DNA of 64,000 nucleotides from Pseudomonadota bacterium (GCA_023428295.1 JAEYYV010000074.1:9710-73709); one strand, 5' to 3'. Numbered from the stretch's first letter, positions 1-8,842 are shown. Translations and numbers: made by a program. The notes: generated by a model not told the origin, from the sequence alone.

Positions 1-335
1 TTCAGGCGGTCGTCCTTGGAGCCGCGTCCGTTGTCGATGCGCTCGAGTCCGATCGTTGGCGCGTGCTTGTCGACGCGTGACTCGCTGACGTACTTGCCCG
101 TCGCGAGATCCGTGATCGCCCACGTCATGGAGTGCGCGTAGGTGACCTCCTTCGTCGCTTCATCGACCGACGCGATGATGCGGAAGAAGGCCGCGAACAC
201 ACCGAACGATCGTCCGTCCGCCGCCTCGACGTGCGAGTTGACGTACCACCACTCCGTATCGGCCGCCGGGTGCGGCAGATCGTGTGTCGCGAGATCGATC
301 GGACCTGACTGCGGCCACCACGACATGTTCGGCAT
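1..335 (-). CDS. CrtC/AttH-like lipocalin-fold protein, partial (5' part only)
   Basis: Reading the minus strand from an ATG at 335 gives an open frame that runs off the left edge, so only about 111 N-terminal codons are visible. Near residue 22 there is HPAADTEWWYVNSHV, followed by FGVFAAFFRI. This 'EWWYvNgHl...fg..ltFfR' pattern is typical of the hydroxyneurosporene synthase (CrtC) / AttH-like family, which folds as tandem lipocalin barrels and includes carotenoid hydratases and secreted hydrolase-like proteins. No signal peptide is seen with this start; a second ATG lies at 326. There is no clear Shine-Dalgarno sequence. Substrate and exact role cannot be assigned from the fragment. The family call rests on the motif alone. 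Confidence 0.65.
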   Translation of the reverse strand, partial: MPNMSWWPQSGPIDLATHDLPHPAADTEWWYVNSHVEAADGRSFGVFAAFFRIIASVDEATKEVTYAHSMTWAITDLATGKYVSESRVDKHAPTIGLERIDNGRGSKDDRL

Positions 336-462
336 CGGGCGGGACGGTACATGATCGTGATCTTCGTTCAAACGACGAAATCTCCCGGTAGGGCCGGACC
401 TTGCGTTCCTGCGCAACAAGCGCACCGGGTGACTCAATTGGCCGGACCGACTCGGAGTAGCG

Positions 463-1074
463 TTGGCTGTGGCCCTTACACTCGATGAGCTCGCCGCCTC
501 TTCGCGCTGGCCGCTCGAGCAAACGCTAGCGCTCGAGGGTCGCGTTCGCGGCGATACGCTCGGAGCGTGGGGCGAGAACCTTCGCACGCGTTTCGGTGCG
601 GAGGCTGTCGCGCGCGTTCGTGCTCGGCTTCCAAGCGAGCTCGCATCGATCTCGCCCGTGCTCGGCGATCGCGATCGCGTGCCCGTGTTCGCGCAGCTCC
701 TCGTGACCGAAGCGATCGTCGACGAGCTGCTCGGCGGTGATATGCGCGCTCTCGCGCCGCTGCTCGTCGAGGACACGCGCGCGGGACTCGGCCGCATTCG
801 TCTCGCCGCGATGCGCGTCGCCGGCGTGGGCAACCTGATCCGCCTCGGACCGAAATCGTTTCGCGACGTGCACGAGAGGGGAGAGCACACCGCCAGTGTC
901 TCGGCGGGACGCGCGGTGATGCGCTTCACGCAGAATCGGTTGTTCGCGCATCCCACGTGGCGCGTGCTCCAGGTGCTCGCGACGCGTGTGTTGTTCGAGC
1001 TCGTGAACGCGCGCGGCGAGATCGTAGGCGAGGACGCTGGGAACGACGCGTTCACGACGATCGCGACGTGGTAG
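463..1074 (+). CDS. hypothetical protein, possibly DUF2378-like
   Basis: This is a 203-aa soluble protein. The TTG start at 463 is chosen because GGAG lies at 454-457, about six bases upstream. There is no signal peptide or membrane segment. The sequence is rich in Arg, Ala and Leu and predicted mostly helical, with a C-terminal part containing NPTWR-like FAHPTWRVLQVLATR. That arrangement faintly resembles the myxobacterial paralogous family DUF2378 (TIGR02265), but I would not rely on it. It diverges from the CrtC-like gene across 127 bases, which contain two copies of GGCCGGACC at 392-400 and 440-448. Only nine bases separate it from the downstream hydrolase gene, so the two are probably cotranscribed. 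Confidence 0.75.
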   Translation: MAVALTLDELAASSRWPLEQTLALEGRVRGDTLGAWGENLRTRFGAEAVARVRARLPSELASISPVLGDRDRVPVFAQLLVTEAIVDELLGGDMRALAPLLVEDTRAGLGRIRLAAMRVAGVGNLIRLGPKSFRDVHERGEHTASVSAGRAVMRFTQNRLFAHPTWRVLQVLATRVLFELVNARGEIVGEDAGNDAFTTIATW

Positions 1075-1083
1075 ATCGACGCG

Positions 1084-1920
1084 ATGACGGATCGCAGCGA
1101 CCTCTGGCGAGTCGCGACCTTCAACATCTGGAACCGCCAAGGCCCGTGGACGGATCGATTGCCGCTGATCGTCGCGGGGCTGCGCGAGCTCGATCTCGAC
1201 GTGGTCGCGCTGCAAGAGGTGCTCGGCTTTGCCGGTCTTCCGAGCCAAGCGCACGAGATCGCCGCGGGCCTCGGCTGGAACGTTCACCACGTGCCGGCGT
1301 GGAATGTCGGCGGCGGGCTCACGTTCGGCAACGCGATCCTCTCGCCGCACGCGCTTCTCGACGGCAGGAGCTTGCCGCTGCCATCGCCGCCCGGGCTCGA
1401 CACGCGCACCGTCGCGTTCGCGCGCGTGGACTGCGCGCACGGACCGATGCCCGTGTTCGCGACACACCTGACGTATCAGCATCATCACAGCGACGCGCGA
1501 TGCGAGCAGGTTCGCGTGCTGACGGATCACGTCGCCGAGCTCGCGCCCATCGACGGGCCGCCGCCGGTTCTCCTCGGTGACTTCAACGCCGACCCCGACT
1601 CCGACGAGATGCGGTTCTTGCGCGGACTCACACCGCTCGGCGGCGCGAGCGTGTACTTCGCGGATGCGTGGACCACGACGGGCAACGATCCGGTGCGCGG
1701 CTTCACGTACGACCGCGAGAATCCTTACGCGCTGCGATCGCGCGAGCACTCGCGGCGCATCGACTACATCTACGTGCGCGGTCCGGGAAAGCACTTGTGC
1801 GGCGAACCGCTGTCCTGCTCGCTCGCGCTGAACACGCCGACCAACGACGTGTGGCCGTCGGATCACTACGCGGTGGTCGCCGAGATTCACGCGGCGAAGC
1901 GGCACCACGATCCGTTCTGA
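1084..1920 (+). CDS. endonuclease/exonuclease/phosphatase (EEP) family protein
   Basis: This 278-aa protein has the full set of EEP superfamily landmarks in order: ATFNIWN near residue 12 (metal-binding Asn), VVALQEV near residue 41 (metal Glu), THLTYQHH (His), LLGDFNADPDS (catalytic Asp/Asn), DYIYVRG, and a C-terminal SDHYAVVAEI (Asp-His pair). The superfamily cleaves phosphodiester or phosphomonoester bonds with Mg2+ and includes AP endonucleases, DNase I, sphingomyelinases and inositol phosphatases. There is no secretion signal. The substrate cannot be told from the sequence. It follows the unknown gene at 463 by nine bases. Confidence 0.9.
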   Translation: MTDRSDLWRVATFNIWNRQGPWTDRLPLIVAGLRELDLDVVALQEVLGFAGLPSQAHEIAAGLGWNVHHVPAWNVGGGLTFGNAILSPHALLDGRSLPLPSPPGLDTRTVAFARVDCAHGPMPVFATHLTYQHHHSDARCEQVRVLTDHVAELAPIDGPPPVLLGDFNADPDSDEMRFLRGLTPLGGASVYFADAWTTTGNDPVRGFTYDRENPYALRSREHSRRIDYIYVRGPGKHLCGEPLSCSLALNTPTNDVWPSDHYAVVAEIHAAKRHHDPF

Positions 1921-1994
1921 TCAGTGACCGAAATTGCATGGGAGCCCATGGATCCTCCGTCCCGCCGGATCTAGGCTCGCGGGTTGGAGGACAC

Positions 1995-2822
1995 ATGAAG
2001 CTCGAGGACATCCAGCCTGCCCATTGTTACGCGCGCGCACAGCGCGTTCTCGCCGAGGTCATCGCCGTACGTGACGAGATGGGACGCACCGAAGATGGCC
2101 GGCCCGCACCCGAGATCAGCGGTGCGCGCCCGCGCGAGTGCTACGTCGAGGCGCTCGTCGCGTGGCGCAAGGTGCAGCGCCTCGCGAACGAGATCGGTGT
2201 CTCTACCGCTCGTGCGTTGCCGCCGGCAGCCTCGCTGCGCGAGATCCAGCCCGGCCACGTGCTGCAGGTCCTCGACGGTGTGCTCGCGACACTCGGTGAT
2301 ATCCGCGCGCGCATCGGCATCCAGGAAGCCGCACCCGAGCCGGCGATCGAGACGAGCCGTCAACCGAGCGACGTGCTCGTGACGGTGATCCGCATCAACC
2401 GCGAGCTGTCGCGCTCGCTCGAGCGCCCGTTCACGCCGAGCGACGTGTACGCCACCGTCGCGCTCGCGTCGTCGTACGCGGCGCGCCTCGGGACACCGAT
2501 CGCGCTCGCACCGTTCGCGCGCAAGAAGAAGCCGGCGGATTGCTACGCGCGCCTCGAGGCCTGCCTCGCGCGGGCCGCCGCGCTCGTCACCGCGAGGGGC
2601 GAGCCAGCGCTCGCCGCGCGCGGGACTCCGAAGGACGTCGTGCCCGGCGACGTCTACGATCTCGCCAACCTCGTGCTCGGCGAGATCGCGATGCTTCACG
2701 CGCTCACGCCGAACGCGGCACCGCTGCACGCGTTCGAGCCTGCACCGGCGGGGCACTACTTGCCGGCGCACGTCGATCAGCTCGCGCGGACGCTCGAAGC
2801 GCAGCTCGGCTCGATCAAGTAG
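1995..2822 (+). CDS. repeat-containing helical protein of unknown function
   Basis: This is a 275-aa protein with an ATG at 1995 behind a good GGAGG at 1986-1990; an upstream in-frame extension lies over the previous gene and is rejected. The protein is built from about eight degenerate units that each begin with P-x-[DEH]-[CV]-[YL] and continue as an amphipathic helix. The unit starts are near residues 8, 46, 86, 124, 148, 180, 217 and 251 (for example PAHCY, PRECY, PGHVL, PSDVY, PADCY, PGDVY). No family is recognised. A helical-repeat scaffold or binding protein is an inference. No signal peptide or membrane segment is visible. It ends nine bases before the marR-like gene and may share its transcript. 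Confidence 0.85.
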   Translation: MKLEDIQPAHCYARAQRVLAEVIAVRDEMGRTEDGRPAPEISGARPRECYVEALVAWRKVQRLANEIGVSTARALPPAASLREIQPGHVLQVLDGVLATLGDIRARIGIQEAAPEPAIETSRQPSDVLVTVIRINRELSRSLERPFTPSDVYATVALASSYAARLGTPIALAPFARKKKPADCYARLEACLARAAALVTARGEPALAARGTPKDVVPGDVYDLANLVLGEIAMLHALTPNAAPLHAFEPAPAGHYLPAHVDQLARTLEAQLGSIK

Positions 2823-2831
2823 TCTCGGCGC

Positions 2832-3323
2832 ATGGTGCGGGATGACGCCACGGATGCGCTGGTCGCGCTGCGGCGCATCGTGCGCTCTCTGCGGCTCGCC
2901 GATCGCGAGGCGGAGAATGCGTGCGGACTCTCGGCCGCGCAGCTGTTCGTACTTCAGACGCTGTCGGAGTCGCCGCACATCTCGCAAGCCGAGCTCGCCG
3001 CCCGGACGCTGACCGATCAGAGCTCGGTCTCCACCGTGGTCGCGAAGCTCGTGGAGCGCGGCTTGGCCTCGCGCGCGATCGCTGCGTCTGATCGCCGCCG
3101 CACGGAGCTCGCGCTGACCGCTGCGGGCAAGTCGACCTTGTCGCGCGCACCGGCGGTTCCGCAGGTCGCGATCATCGCCGCGATCCGCACGATGGCGTCC
3201 GCCCAACGCGCAGAGCTCGTGCGCGCGCTCGAGGGGCTCGCGACGGCGATCGGTGCGGACGACGTCGCGCCCAAGATGTTCTTCGAGGACGAACCGAAGG
3301 CTCGGCCCAAGCGCTCGCGCTGA
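2832..3323 (+). CDS. MarR family transcriptional regulator
   Basis: This 163-aa winged-helix regulator starts with ATG at 2832. The MarR core is visible: LSAAQLFVLQTLSESP (helix 2), SQAELAARTLTDQSSVSTVV (helix-turn-helix with recognition helix) and the wing LASRAIAASDRRRTELALT, whose DRR is the family hallmark. MarR proteins bind DNA as dimers and usually respond to small aromatic ligands. The C-terminal 60 residues are basic and Pro-rich instead of the usual dimerisation helices, so the effector end is atypical. The target is unknown. The next gene downstream, a TetR regulator, is separated by 76 bases carrying that regulator's probable operator. Confidence 0.9.
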   Translation: MVRDDATDALVALRRIVRSLRLADREAENACGLSAAQLFVLQTLSESPHISQAELAARTLTDQSSVSTVVAKLVERGLASRAIAASDRRRTELALTAAGKSTLSRAPAVPQVAIIAAIRTMASAQRAELVRALEGLATAIGADDVAPKMFFEDEPKARPKRSR

Positions 3324-3368
3324 GCCGCCGGCGGATGTTTCGCCTTGCGGCCCGGTGACAACCATGAG

Positions 3369-3388
3369 AGAACTGACACGTCAGTTCT
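3369..3388. promoter_or_regulatory. palindromic operator upstream of tetR-like gene
   Basis: A 20-bp inverted repeat has 9-bp perfect arms (AGAACTGAC and GTCAGTTCT) around a 2-bp centre. It ends 11 bases before the ATG of the TetR-family gene at 3400. Length, symmetry and position fit an autoregulatory TetR operator that would also control the cotranscribed diiron-protein gene. The site is seen directly; the binding protein is inferred from adjacency. Confidence 0.6.
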
Positions 3389-3399
3389 GAGTATCTGTA

Positions 3400-4032
3400 A
3401 TGAGTTATATGCGCTCTCAGGCCCGCGCGGCCCAGATCTTGGCCTGCGCGAAGCGGGTGTTCGCGGAGCGTGGTTTTCACAACGCGAACATCAGCCACAT
3501 CTGCCAAGCGGCCGGCATCGGGCGCGGGACGCTGTACCAGTACTTCACGAACAAGCGGTCCGTGCTGACCGCGATCCTGCGCGGGACACTCGATCGCGCA
3601 CGCGCGCTCATGCAGCGCCAGTCGACCGAGACCACGTATCCGCCACCCGAAACCCTCTCGCGCTCCGCGATCGTCGCGTTCAGCGCGCGGCGGCTCCGCG
3701 AGCTACTGGACGTGGTGTTCGAGGATGAGGACACGCTGCGCATCGTGCTGCGCGAGGCGGTCGGGCTCGATGTGGATGTCGAGACGATCCTCGGCGAGAT
3801 CGACGAGACCGCGATCGCGATCCTCGAGCGCGACCTGGTGCGCGCGCAGAAGGCGGGCATCTTGCGCGAGCACGATGCGCGCGCGGTCGCGACGCTCGTG
3901 GTCGGCGGCGTCGAGAAGCTCGCGCTCGGCGCGCTGCGCGGAGCAGCGCCCGTCGATCTCGACAAGCTCGCCATGGAAGCAGCGCTGCTTCACACGGTCG
4001 GAACGCTGTCCGAGAGAGTCCCCAACAAATGA
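3400..4032 (+). CDS. TetR/AcrR family transcriptional regulator
   Basis: This is a 210-aa regulator. The N-terminal TetR DNA-binding domain reads ILACAKRVFAERGFHNANI then CQAAGIGRGTLYQYFTNKRS, the classic helix-turn-helix ending in the YxYFxxK signature, at about residues 12-55. The remaining ~150 residues form a helical ligand-binding and dimerisation domain with no recognisable subtype. The ATG at 3400 follows a 20-bp palindrome; a second ATG lies at 3409. It is separated by ten bases from the ferritin-like diiron gene, so the two form an operon and the regulator probably controls both. Because many TetR regulators next to diiron oxygenases sense fatty acids or similar hydrophobic ligands, a lipid effector is plausible but only inferred. 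Confidence 0.92.
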   Translation: MSYMRSQARAAQILACAKRVFAERGFHNANISHICQAAGIGRGTLYQYFTNKRSVLTAILRGTLDRARALMQRQSTETTYPPPETLSRSAIVAFSARRLRELLDVVFEDEDTLRIVLREAVGLDVDVETILGEIDETAIAILERDLVRAQKAGILREHDARAVATLVVGGVEKLALGALRGAAPVDLDKLAMEAALLHTVGTLSERVPNK

Positions 4033-4042
4033 CGGAGGAGAC

Positions 4043-5065
4043 ATGGCAACGCTGACCCGACGCTGGTTGACCCCTCGCAAAGCGAACACGCAGTTTCCAC
4101 CGTACGCGTATGGCGATCCTGGAATCGTCGGGCTCGCCGAGGCGCGGACGAGCACGGTCGCGCGCATCTATCACAAGACGCACGAGCAAGCGTGGGACGG
4201 CCGCCAGATCCTCGACGAGCTGATCGCCAAGCACGGTGGCATCCACTTCCCCGAGGACAAGAAGGCCGCGTTCGCGCGTGTCGCGAGCGTGCTCCTGTGG
4301 GGCGAGCTCGCGGCGTGGTCGATCAGCGCGGACCTGGCGCTCAAGCTCGAGGACACGCCCGCGAAGATGGCGGCGTCGAGCCAGGTGTTCGACGAAGCGC
4401 GCCACTTCTACGTACTGCGCGACTACCTGTGGCGCGCGGGCATCGATATCCAGCGCCTCGGCGGTTGGAGCCGGCGCTTGCTCGTCGAACTGCTCGAGAC
4501 CGACAACTTGCTCTACAAGGTCGTCGGCATGCAGCTGCTCGTCGAGAGCACGGCCGTGGTGATGTTCCGATCGATCGCGGAGGCCAAGCTCGAACCCGTG
4601 CTGACCGAGCTGCTCTATTACTTCGAGCGCGACGAAGCGCGGCACGTCGGCCTCGGCGTGCTGACGCTGCCCGAGGTGCTCGCGGGGCTCACGGAAGCGG
4701 AGGCGGCGCGGCTGTGGTGGTTCCAGACCAAGATGAACTTCGAGATGATCTTCAGCGGCGTCGCGATGGCCGAGGCGTTCGACACCATCGGCGTCGACCA
4801 AGCGGCGATGAACCTTCAGGGCTTCCGCTATCACGCGGAGATCTTGAAGCGCATGCGCAAGGAGAAGGGCACCGAGGGGCTCGGCGCTGATGCAGAAGCG
4901 ATCAAGGGCCTGTTCCACGTCTCGAAGAAGGGCCAAGCGACGTTTCAGGAGTTCCTGTTCCCGACCAAGCCGCGCTCCGCCGTGTCGTCGCGGTTGTACG
5001 CGGCGCTCGTGGCCTTCGCGCAGCGATCCGACGCGTGGCTCGCGGCGCGCGCTCCCGCGACCTAA
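4043..5065 (+). CDS. ferritin-like diiron protein, possible lipid oxidase or desaturase
   Basis: This is a 340-aa soluble protein with ATG at 4043 behind a strong GGAGGAG at 4034-4040. The expected iron ligands of a four-helix diiron protein are present in order: WGELAAW (first Glu), DEARHFYVLRDYL (ExxH), LLVESTAVVMF (third Glu) and ERDEARHVGLGV (second ExxH). This is the layout of ribonucleotide reductase R2-like, acyl-ACP desaturase and AurF-type oxygenases. It is shorter than R2 and lacks its radical Tyr context. It is paired with the TetR regulator at 3400, suggesting ligand-induced expression of an oxidation step. The substrate is unknown. Confidence 0.85.
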   Translation: MATLTRRWLTPRKANTQFPPYAYGDPGIVGLAEARTSTVARIYHKTHEQAWDGRQILDELIAKHGGIHFPEDKKAAFARVASVLLWGELAAWSISADLALKLEDTPAKMAASSQVFDEARHFYVLRDYLWRAGIDIQRLGGWSRRLLVELLETDNLLYKVVGMQLLVESTAVVMFRSIAEAKLEPVLTELLYYFERDEARHVGLGVLTLPEVLAGLTEAEAARLWWFQTKMNFEMIFSGVAMAEAFDTIGVDQAAMNLQGFRYHAEILKRMRKEKGTEGLGADAEAIKGLFHVSKKGQATFQEFLFPTKPRSAVSSRLYAALVAFAQRSDAWLAARAPAT

Positions 5066-5074
5066 CTCCACTTC

Positions 5075-5101
5075 GTTTGACCAGACGTCGTCTGTTCAAA
5101 C
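5075..5101. repeat. 27-bp near-perfect palindrome between convergent genes
   Basis: The arms GTTTGACCAGACG and CGTCTGTTCAAAC pair in 12 of 13 positions around a central T. The palindrome starts ten bases after the stop of the diiron-protein gene. As RNA it would form a long hairpin and could end transcription from either side of this convergent junction, but no T-run follows. As DNA it looks equally like a TetR-type operator. The symmetry is certain, the function is not. Confidence 0.55.
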
Positions 5102-5182
5102 GTCAGTGTTTCGTGGTTCTCGGGGTTCGCGCATTCGCGCTCACCCGTCTATTTCGTTTGGGTCCCCGGCTCGAAGACTGGG

Positions 5183-8100
5183 TCAGGGGATCCAGTAGTC
5201 GCGCGGATAGAGCCGGCGCAACGTGCCGCCCACCGCGGTCTTCAGATACTCCGCGTACGCGTCGAGCTGTTTGGGCGGACCGATGACAAAGTCGATGCCG
5301 TCGGGCGAGGGCGTCCCGTAGCCCGGGATGACCTTGCCGAGTACGGCCGGCAGGCGATCGAAGAGCTGCTGCGCGAGGTCGGGGCGCTTCGCGGCGGCGA
5401 GCACTTGTGCGCGAAGCGCGCGGACCTTCTCGGGCGTGCGGCCGTCGACGAGATCCGCGGCCATCGCCCACGCGCGGCTCTCGTAGTCCTCCGCGATGCG
5501 CGACTTGAACGCCTTCGCGATCGCGTAGCGCGCGATGTTGGCGTCGGGCTTCGCGGCCTTCAATTGATCGACGACGAAGCGCAGCGTCTGCGGCAACAGC
5601 GGGCAGCGCTCCGCGTAGTACTCGAGCTGACCTCGCTCGATGTAGACGCGCACGCCGTTGGAGTATGCGAGGCCGGCAGCCCACGTCTTCATGAACAGCG
5701 AGTGCGCCCCCGGCGACACGTACTGGGTGGACGACAGGTAGTCGAGGACCGCGTCGTCGCCGGTGCTCGAGTACGACGTGGATGTCGCGGTGTTCACGAA
5801 CACGCCGCTCGACGTCCCCGGCGCGACGAGCCCGACAAAGCGAGGCGCTTCGCGAAGGCGCATGCGCGTGCGCAGGCGATCGGCGATGGGGTTGCTCGGC
5901 GCGTGCGTGACGACCGGCGCGTTCGACGTGCCGAGGGAATCGACGAGCGCGGTCAGCGCGGCCGATGTCGCGGCGAGGTTCTGCGTGGAGCCGACGCGCA
6001 CGACGCGCAGCGTGTCGCGCTGGATCACCTGCGCGCGGACCTCGGCGAGCGCGGCGAGCGCCGTCGTGGGACCGACGCGGAGATCCGCGGCCATCTGACG
6101 GCACAGGTAGGCCCAGTCGTCGGCGAGCGAATCGTCGGGCAGCTCGACGAGGAGCGCCTGTAGATCGACGCCCGCGGCCGCGAGGAGGCGCGACGCTTCA
6201 GCAGACATCGCGCGGAGGTTCTTGACGTACTTCTTGGTCGCCACTGTCTCCGGTGTCTTCGGATTCGCCATCGCGCCGGCGAGCGCTTCGTAGGTCGCGC
6301 GCTCGTGGCGCTCGGTCGCGATGCGCTCGAGCATGCCGGCGGCGGCCTGCACCGACGTCGGATCGCCATTCGCGATGAGCTGCCAGCGCAAGCGATGCAG
6401 ATCGTGCTGCTGGGTGAGGAACGAGTGCGTGTGCAGGTGAACCGGCCAGCTCTGCCGCCACCACGCCTCGTGCGGGTCGCGCACCCAGCTCTCCTCGGCG
6501 CCCTTCATGATCTGCTTGTACGAGCTGATCGTTTGATCGACGACGTCGCGCAAGCGCGGCAGGTTCGCGAGCGACCAGTCGGGCTCGGTCATCGCGCGCG
6601 TCATCCACGCGAGCGCGGCCTGGGTCTCGAGGGCGCTGTTGCCCGCGCCGGAGACGACGAGCTCGACGCGGCCACTCTCGAGATCGCGGTCGTAGCCGGC
6701 CGACAGCTCGAGCACCTCGGTGCGCAGGCGATCCTTCATGACGTCGTAGGCGATCGGGCTCTTGCCGCCGATGCCGACCTGCGTGAGCAGCGACCCGAGG
6801 AGCGGGAGATACATCAAGCGATCCGACGGCACGCGATCGAGAGCGAACGCCAGCGAGATGCGCGTGCTCTGCATCGAGTCGATCGTGGCGGTAAACGTCT
6901 CCTTGTCGACGGTGTAGCGGAGGTCGTCGTCGAGCGTCATCGGCGGGGAGGACACGATCTCTGGCAGCGGCGCTGTGGCCGCCGCCGCTTCGAGCGCGGC
7001 GCTCTGCGCGGCGTGATCGGCCTTGTACTTCGCGAGCGTTGTCCCGCGGTCGGGCGCCGCGTACATCTTCTGCAAGCGTGCGAGCTCGTCGGCGATTCGC
7101 TGGTCGCGATCCGCGTCGAGCTTCTTGCGCAGCGCGGGGCTCGGACGCGCGCCGATCGCGTACGGCTCCACGAGCAACCCCCACGCGCCCATGCGTGACT
7201 TCCACGGGTTGCCAGGCGCGGCGAGGATCTTCTCGATCGCGGCGAGCTCGCCCGACAGCGTGAGGGACTTGTCGAACGACGGTGTCTTCGCCAGGGCGTG
7301 GAGGTGATCGAACCACGCGGCGCCGGTGCCGCGAATGCCGAAGCCCGGCGGCGAATCGAGAAACTTCGCCGTGCTGCGCCGCATCGCCACCACACGCGCG
7401 CGCACGCGATCGCGTAGCGCGACGAGCTCGGGATCGCCGTCGGGGAGGTTCGCGATGCGCGTCATCTGGCGATGCACTTCAGCGTGCAGCGCTCCGAGCT
7501 TTGCGTCCGTCATCGCATCCGCGCGCACGCCGCCGAGCGTGACGAACACGGGCTGGCCGAGATCCGTTTGCGGATACGACCCGATGCCCGTGATTCCGAG
7601 ATCGAGCGTGCGCGTCTTGCTGTCGACGAGCGCTTTGTACAGTGTTGTCGATTCGTCACCGGCGACCGCACCGAGGAACAGCGACCGCAGCGTGAGCTCC
7701 GTCAGGTCGAGCTCGTTCGCGACCGCGGGCCACACGAGCATGGCGGGGCTCGGTGTCGTCGCGTCCGCGAACGGATAGTCGAGGATCGTGACTCTCTGCG
7801 CGGGCGGGGGAGGCGGCTTCGGGAGCTGCGCCTCGGTCATCACCGCGCCGGTGCGATGGTTCGCGGTCGAGAGCACCTGCTCCATGCGCTCGAGCACGTC
7901 GGCGAGCGCGACGGACCTCGGGAACGCCGCGATCACGCCCATGTTCGCGAGGTGATAGTTCGCGGTGTGAAACGCGCGGATGTCCGCGGGCGTCATCGTG
8001 CGGATCGCGTCCGGATATCCGCCAGGCTCCCACGACAGCGGATGATCGGCGCCGTAGACGAGTTGGAGAGCGCCGCGCCACATCACCGCGATCGGTGACT

Positions 8101-8725
8101 CGTAGCTGCGAACCATCTCGTTATAGACGGTGCCCTTCTCCTCGAGACGCAGCTCGCCGCCTGCATCGGAGTCGACGCCGAAGTTGCGCACCTCGCGGCG
8201 GATCTCCTCGTCGGTGTAATCGGGATCGAGCATGGCGCCGAGCTGATTGGAGAACACGGGCCAGAACGCGTCCGTGCTCGCGACCGTGTGGAAGTGATAC
8301 GCGGTGTGCCAGCGCTCCGTGAACGCGCTCGACGACACGAGTGCCATCGCCTGCGCGCTGCCGAACTGCCGGCCGCGATCGCCTTTGCCGAGGAGCAAGT
8401 GCTCCTGCGTGTGCGGCTCGCCTTTGTCGCTCGTGGAGTACGAGCCGACCCACAGGTAGCCCTGTGGTGCCGACTCGATCTGGAGATAGTCGAACGTGAA
8501 CTTCGTGGGCTCGTGGACGAAGCGCGCGCCGATGCGCCGCTCGCTCGCGTCGGTGTAGATCGACACGGTGCGGAACTGGCGGGCGCCTCCGTTCGGCGTC
8601 AGCGAGTCGAGCGAGAGCTCCGCTGTGGCCTGCGGGTGGCCGGGAGCTGGCAACGCGCTCCGCGGTGGACTCGAGCACGCTGCGACACTCGCGAGGGCGA
8701 AGGCCCACCTGATGTTCCGTGGCAT
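5183..8725 (-). CDS. M16 family zinc metalloprotease, lipoprotein (PreP-like length)
   Basis: This is a 1180-aa protein. The N-terminus has a short hydrophobic signal ending in a lipobox with Cys17 (SVAAC), so it is predicted to be lipid-anchored outside the inner membrane. The inverted zinc motif HxxEH is seen as HTQEH at residues 105-109. The downstream Glu-containing EEKGTVYNEM at about 195-204 supplies the third zinc ligand. Length and layout (two ~500-residue halves, only the first catalytic) fit the M16C presequence-protease/pitrilysin group, which degrade peptides inside a closed chamber. An exported, lipid-anchored M16C enzyme would suit peptide scavenging in a predatory or saprophytic bacterium; that role is inferred. 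The nearest upstream neighbour on the same strand is the methyltransferase gene, which ends 117 bases away. Confidence 0.9.
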   Translation of the reverse strand: MPRNIRWAFALASVAACSSPPRSALPAPGHPQATAELSLDSLTPNGGARQFRTVSIYTDASERRIGARFVHEPTKFTFDYLQIESAPQGYLWVGSYSTSDKGEPHTQEHLLLGKGDRGRQFGSAQAMALVSSSAFTERWHTAYHFHTVASTDAFWPVFSNQLGAMLDPDYTDEEIRREVRNFGVDSDAGGELRLEEKGTVYNEMVRSYESPIAVMWRGALQLVYGADHPLSWEPGGYPDAIRTMTPADIRAFHTANYHLANMGVIAAFPRSVALADVLERMEQVLSTANHRTGAVMTEAQLPKPPPPPAQRVTILDYPFADATTPSPAMLVWPAVANELDLTELTLRSLFLGAVAGDESTTLYKALVDSKTRTLDLGITGIGSYPQTDLGQPVFVTLGGVRADAMTDAKLGALHAEVHRQMTRIANLPDGDPELVALRDRVRARVVAMRRSTAKFLDSPPGFGIRGTGAAWFDHLHALAKTPSFDKSLTLSGELAAIEKILAAPGNPWKSRMGAWGLLVEPYAIGARPSPALRKKLDADRDQRIADELARLQKMYAAPDRGTTLAKYKADHAAQSAALEAAAATAPLPEIVSSPPMTLDDDLRYTVDKETFTATIDSMQSTRISLAFALDRVPSDRLMYLPLLGSLLTQVGIGGKSPIAYDVMKDRLRTEVLELSAGYDRDLESGRVELVVSGAGNSALETQAALAWMTRAMTEPDWSLANLPRLRDVVDQTISSYKQIMKGAEESWVRDPHEAWWRQSWPVHLHTHSFLTQQHDLHRLRWQLIANGDPTSVQAAAGMLERIATERHERATYEALAGAMANPKTPETVATKKYVKNLRAMSAEASRLLAAAGVDLQALLVELPDDSLADDWAYLCRQMAADLRVGPTTALAALAEVRAQVIQRDTLRVVRVGSTQNLAATSAALTALVDSLGTSNAPVVTHAPSNPIADRLRTRMRLREAPRFVGLVAPGTSSGVFVNTATSTSYSSTGDDAVLDYLSSTQYVSPGAHSLFMKTWAAGLAYSNGVRVYIERGQLEYYAERCPLLPQTLRFVVDQLKAAKPDANIARYAIAKAFKSRIAEDYESRAWAMAADLVDGRTPEKVRALRAQVLAAAKRPDLAQQLFDRLPAVLGKVIPGYGTPSPDGIDFVIGPPKQLDAYAEYLKTAVGGTLRRLYPRDYWIP

Positions 8726-8842
8726 GACGCCTACTCTCTCTACATGGTGGCTCGCTTGCTAGCCTCGACGACAGGATCGATGGCAGCCGGGCTGCTGCGC
8801 TGCTCGAGGTCAGCGAGCGCACCGAGCGCATGCGAGACAGCG

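Noticed and set aside
392..448. Direct repeat GGCCGGACC at 392 and 440 as an operator pair
   Set aside because: Two 9-base GC-rich copies 48 bases apart are not surprising in such DNA, and there is no symmetry or promoter context.
526..4167. Long antisense frames opposite the first genes (for example 526-1908 and 1971-3365 on the minus strand)
   Set aside because: They are Arg/His-rich low-complexity shadows created by GC-biased codons of the real genes on the other strand. They have no motifs and no ribosome binding sites, and they overlap well-supported proteins.
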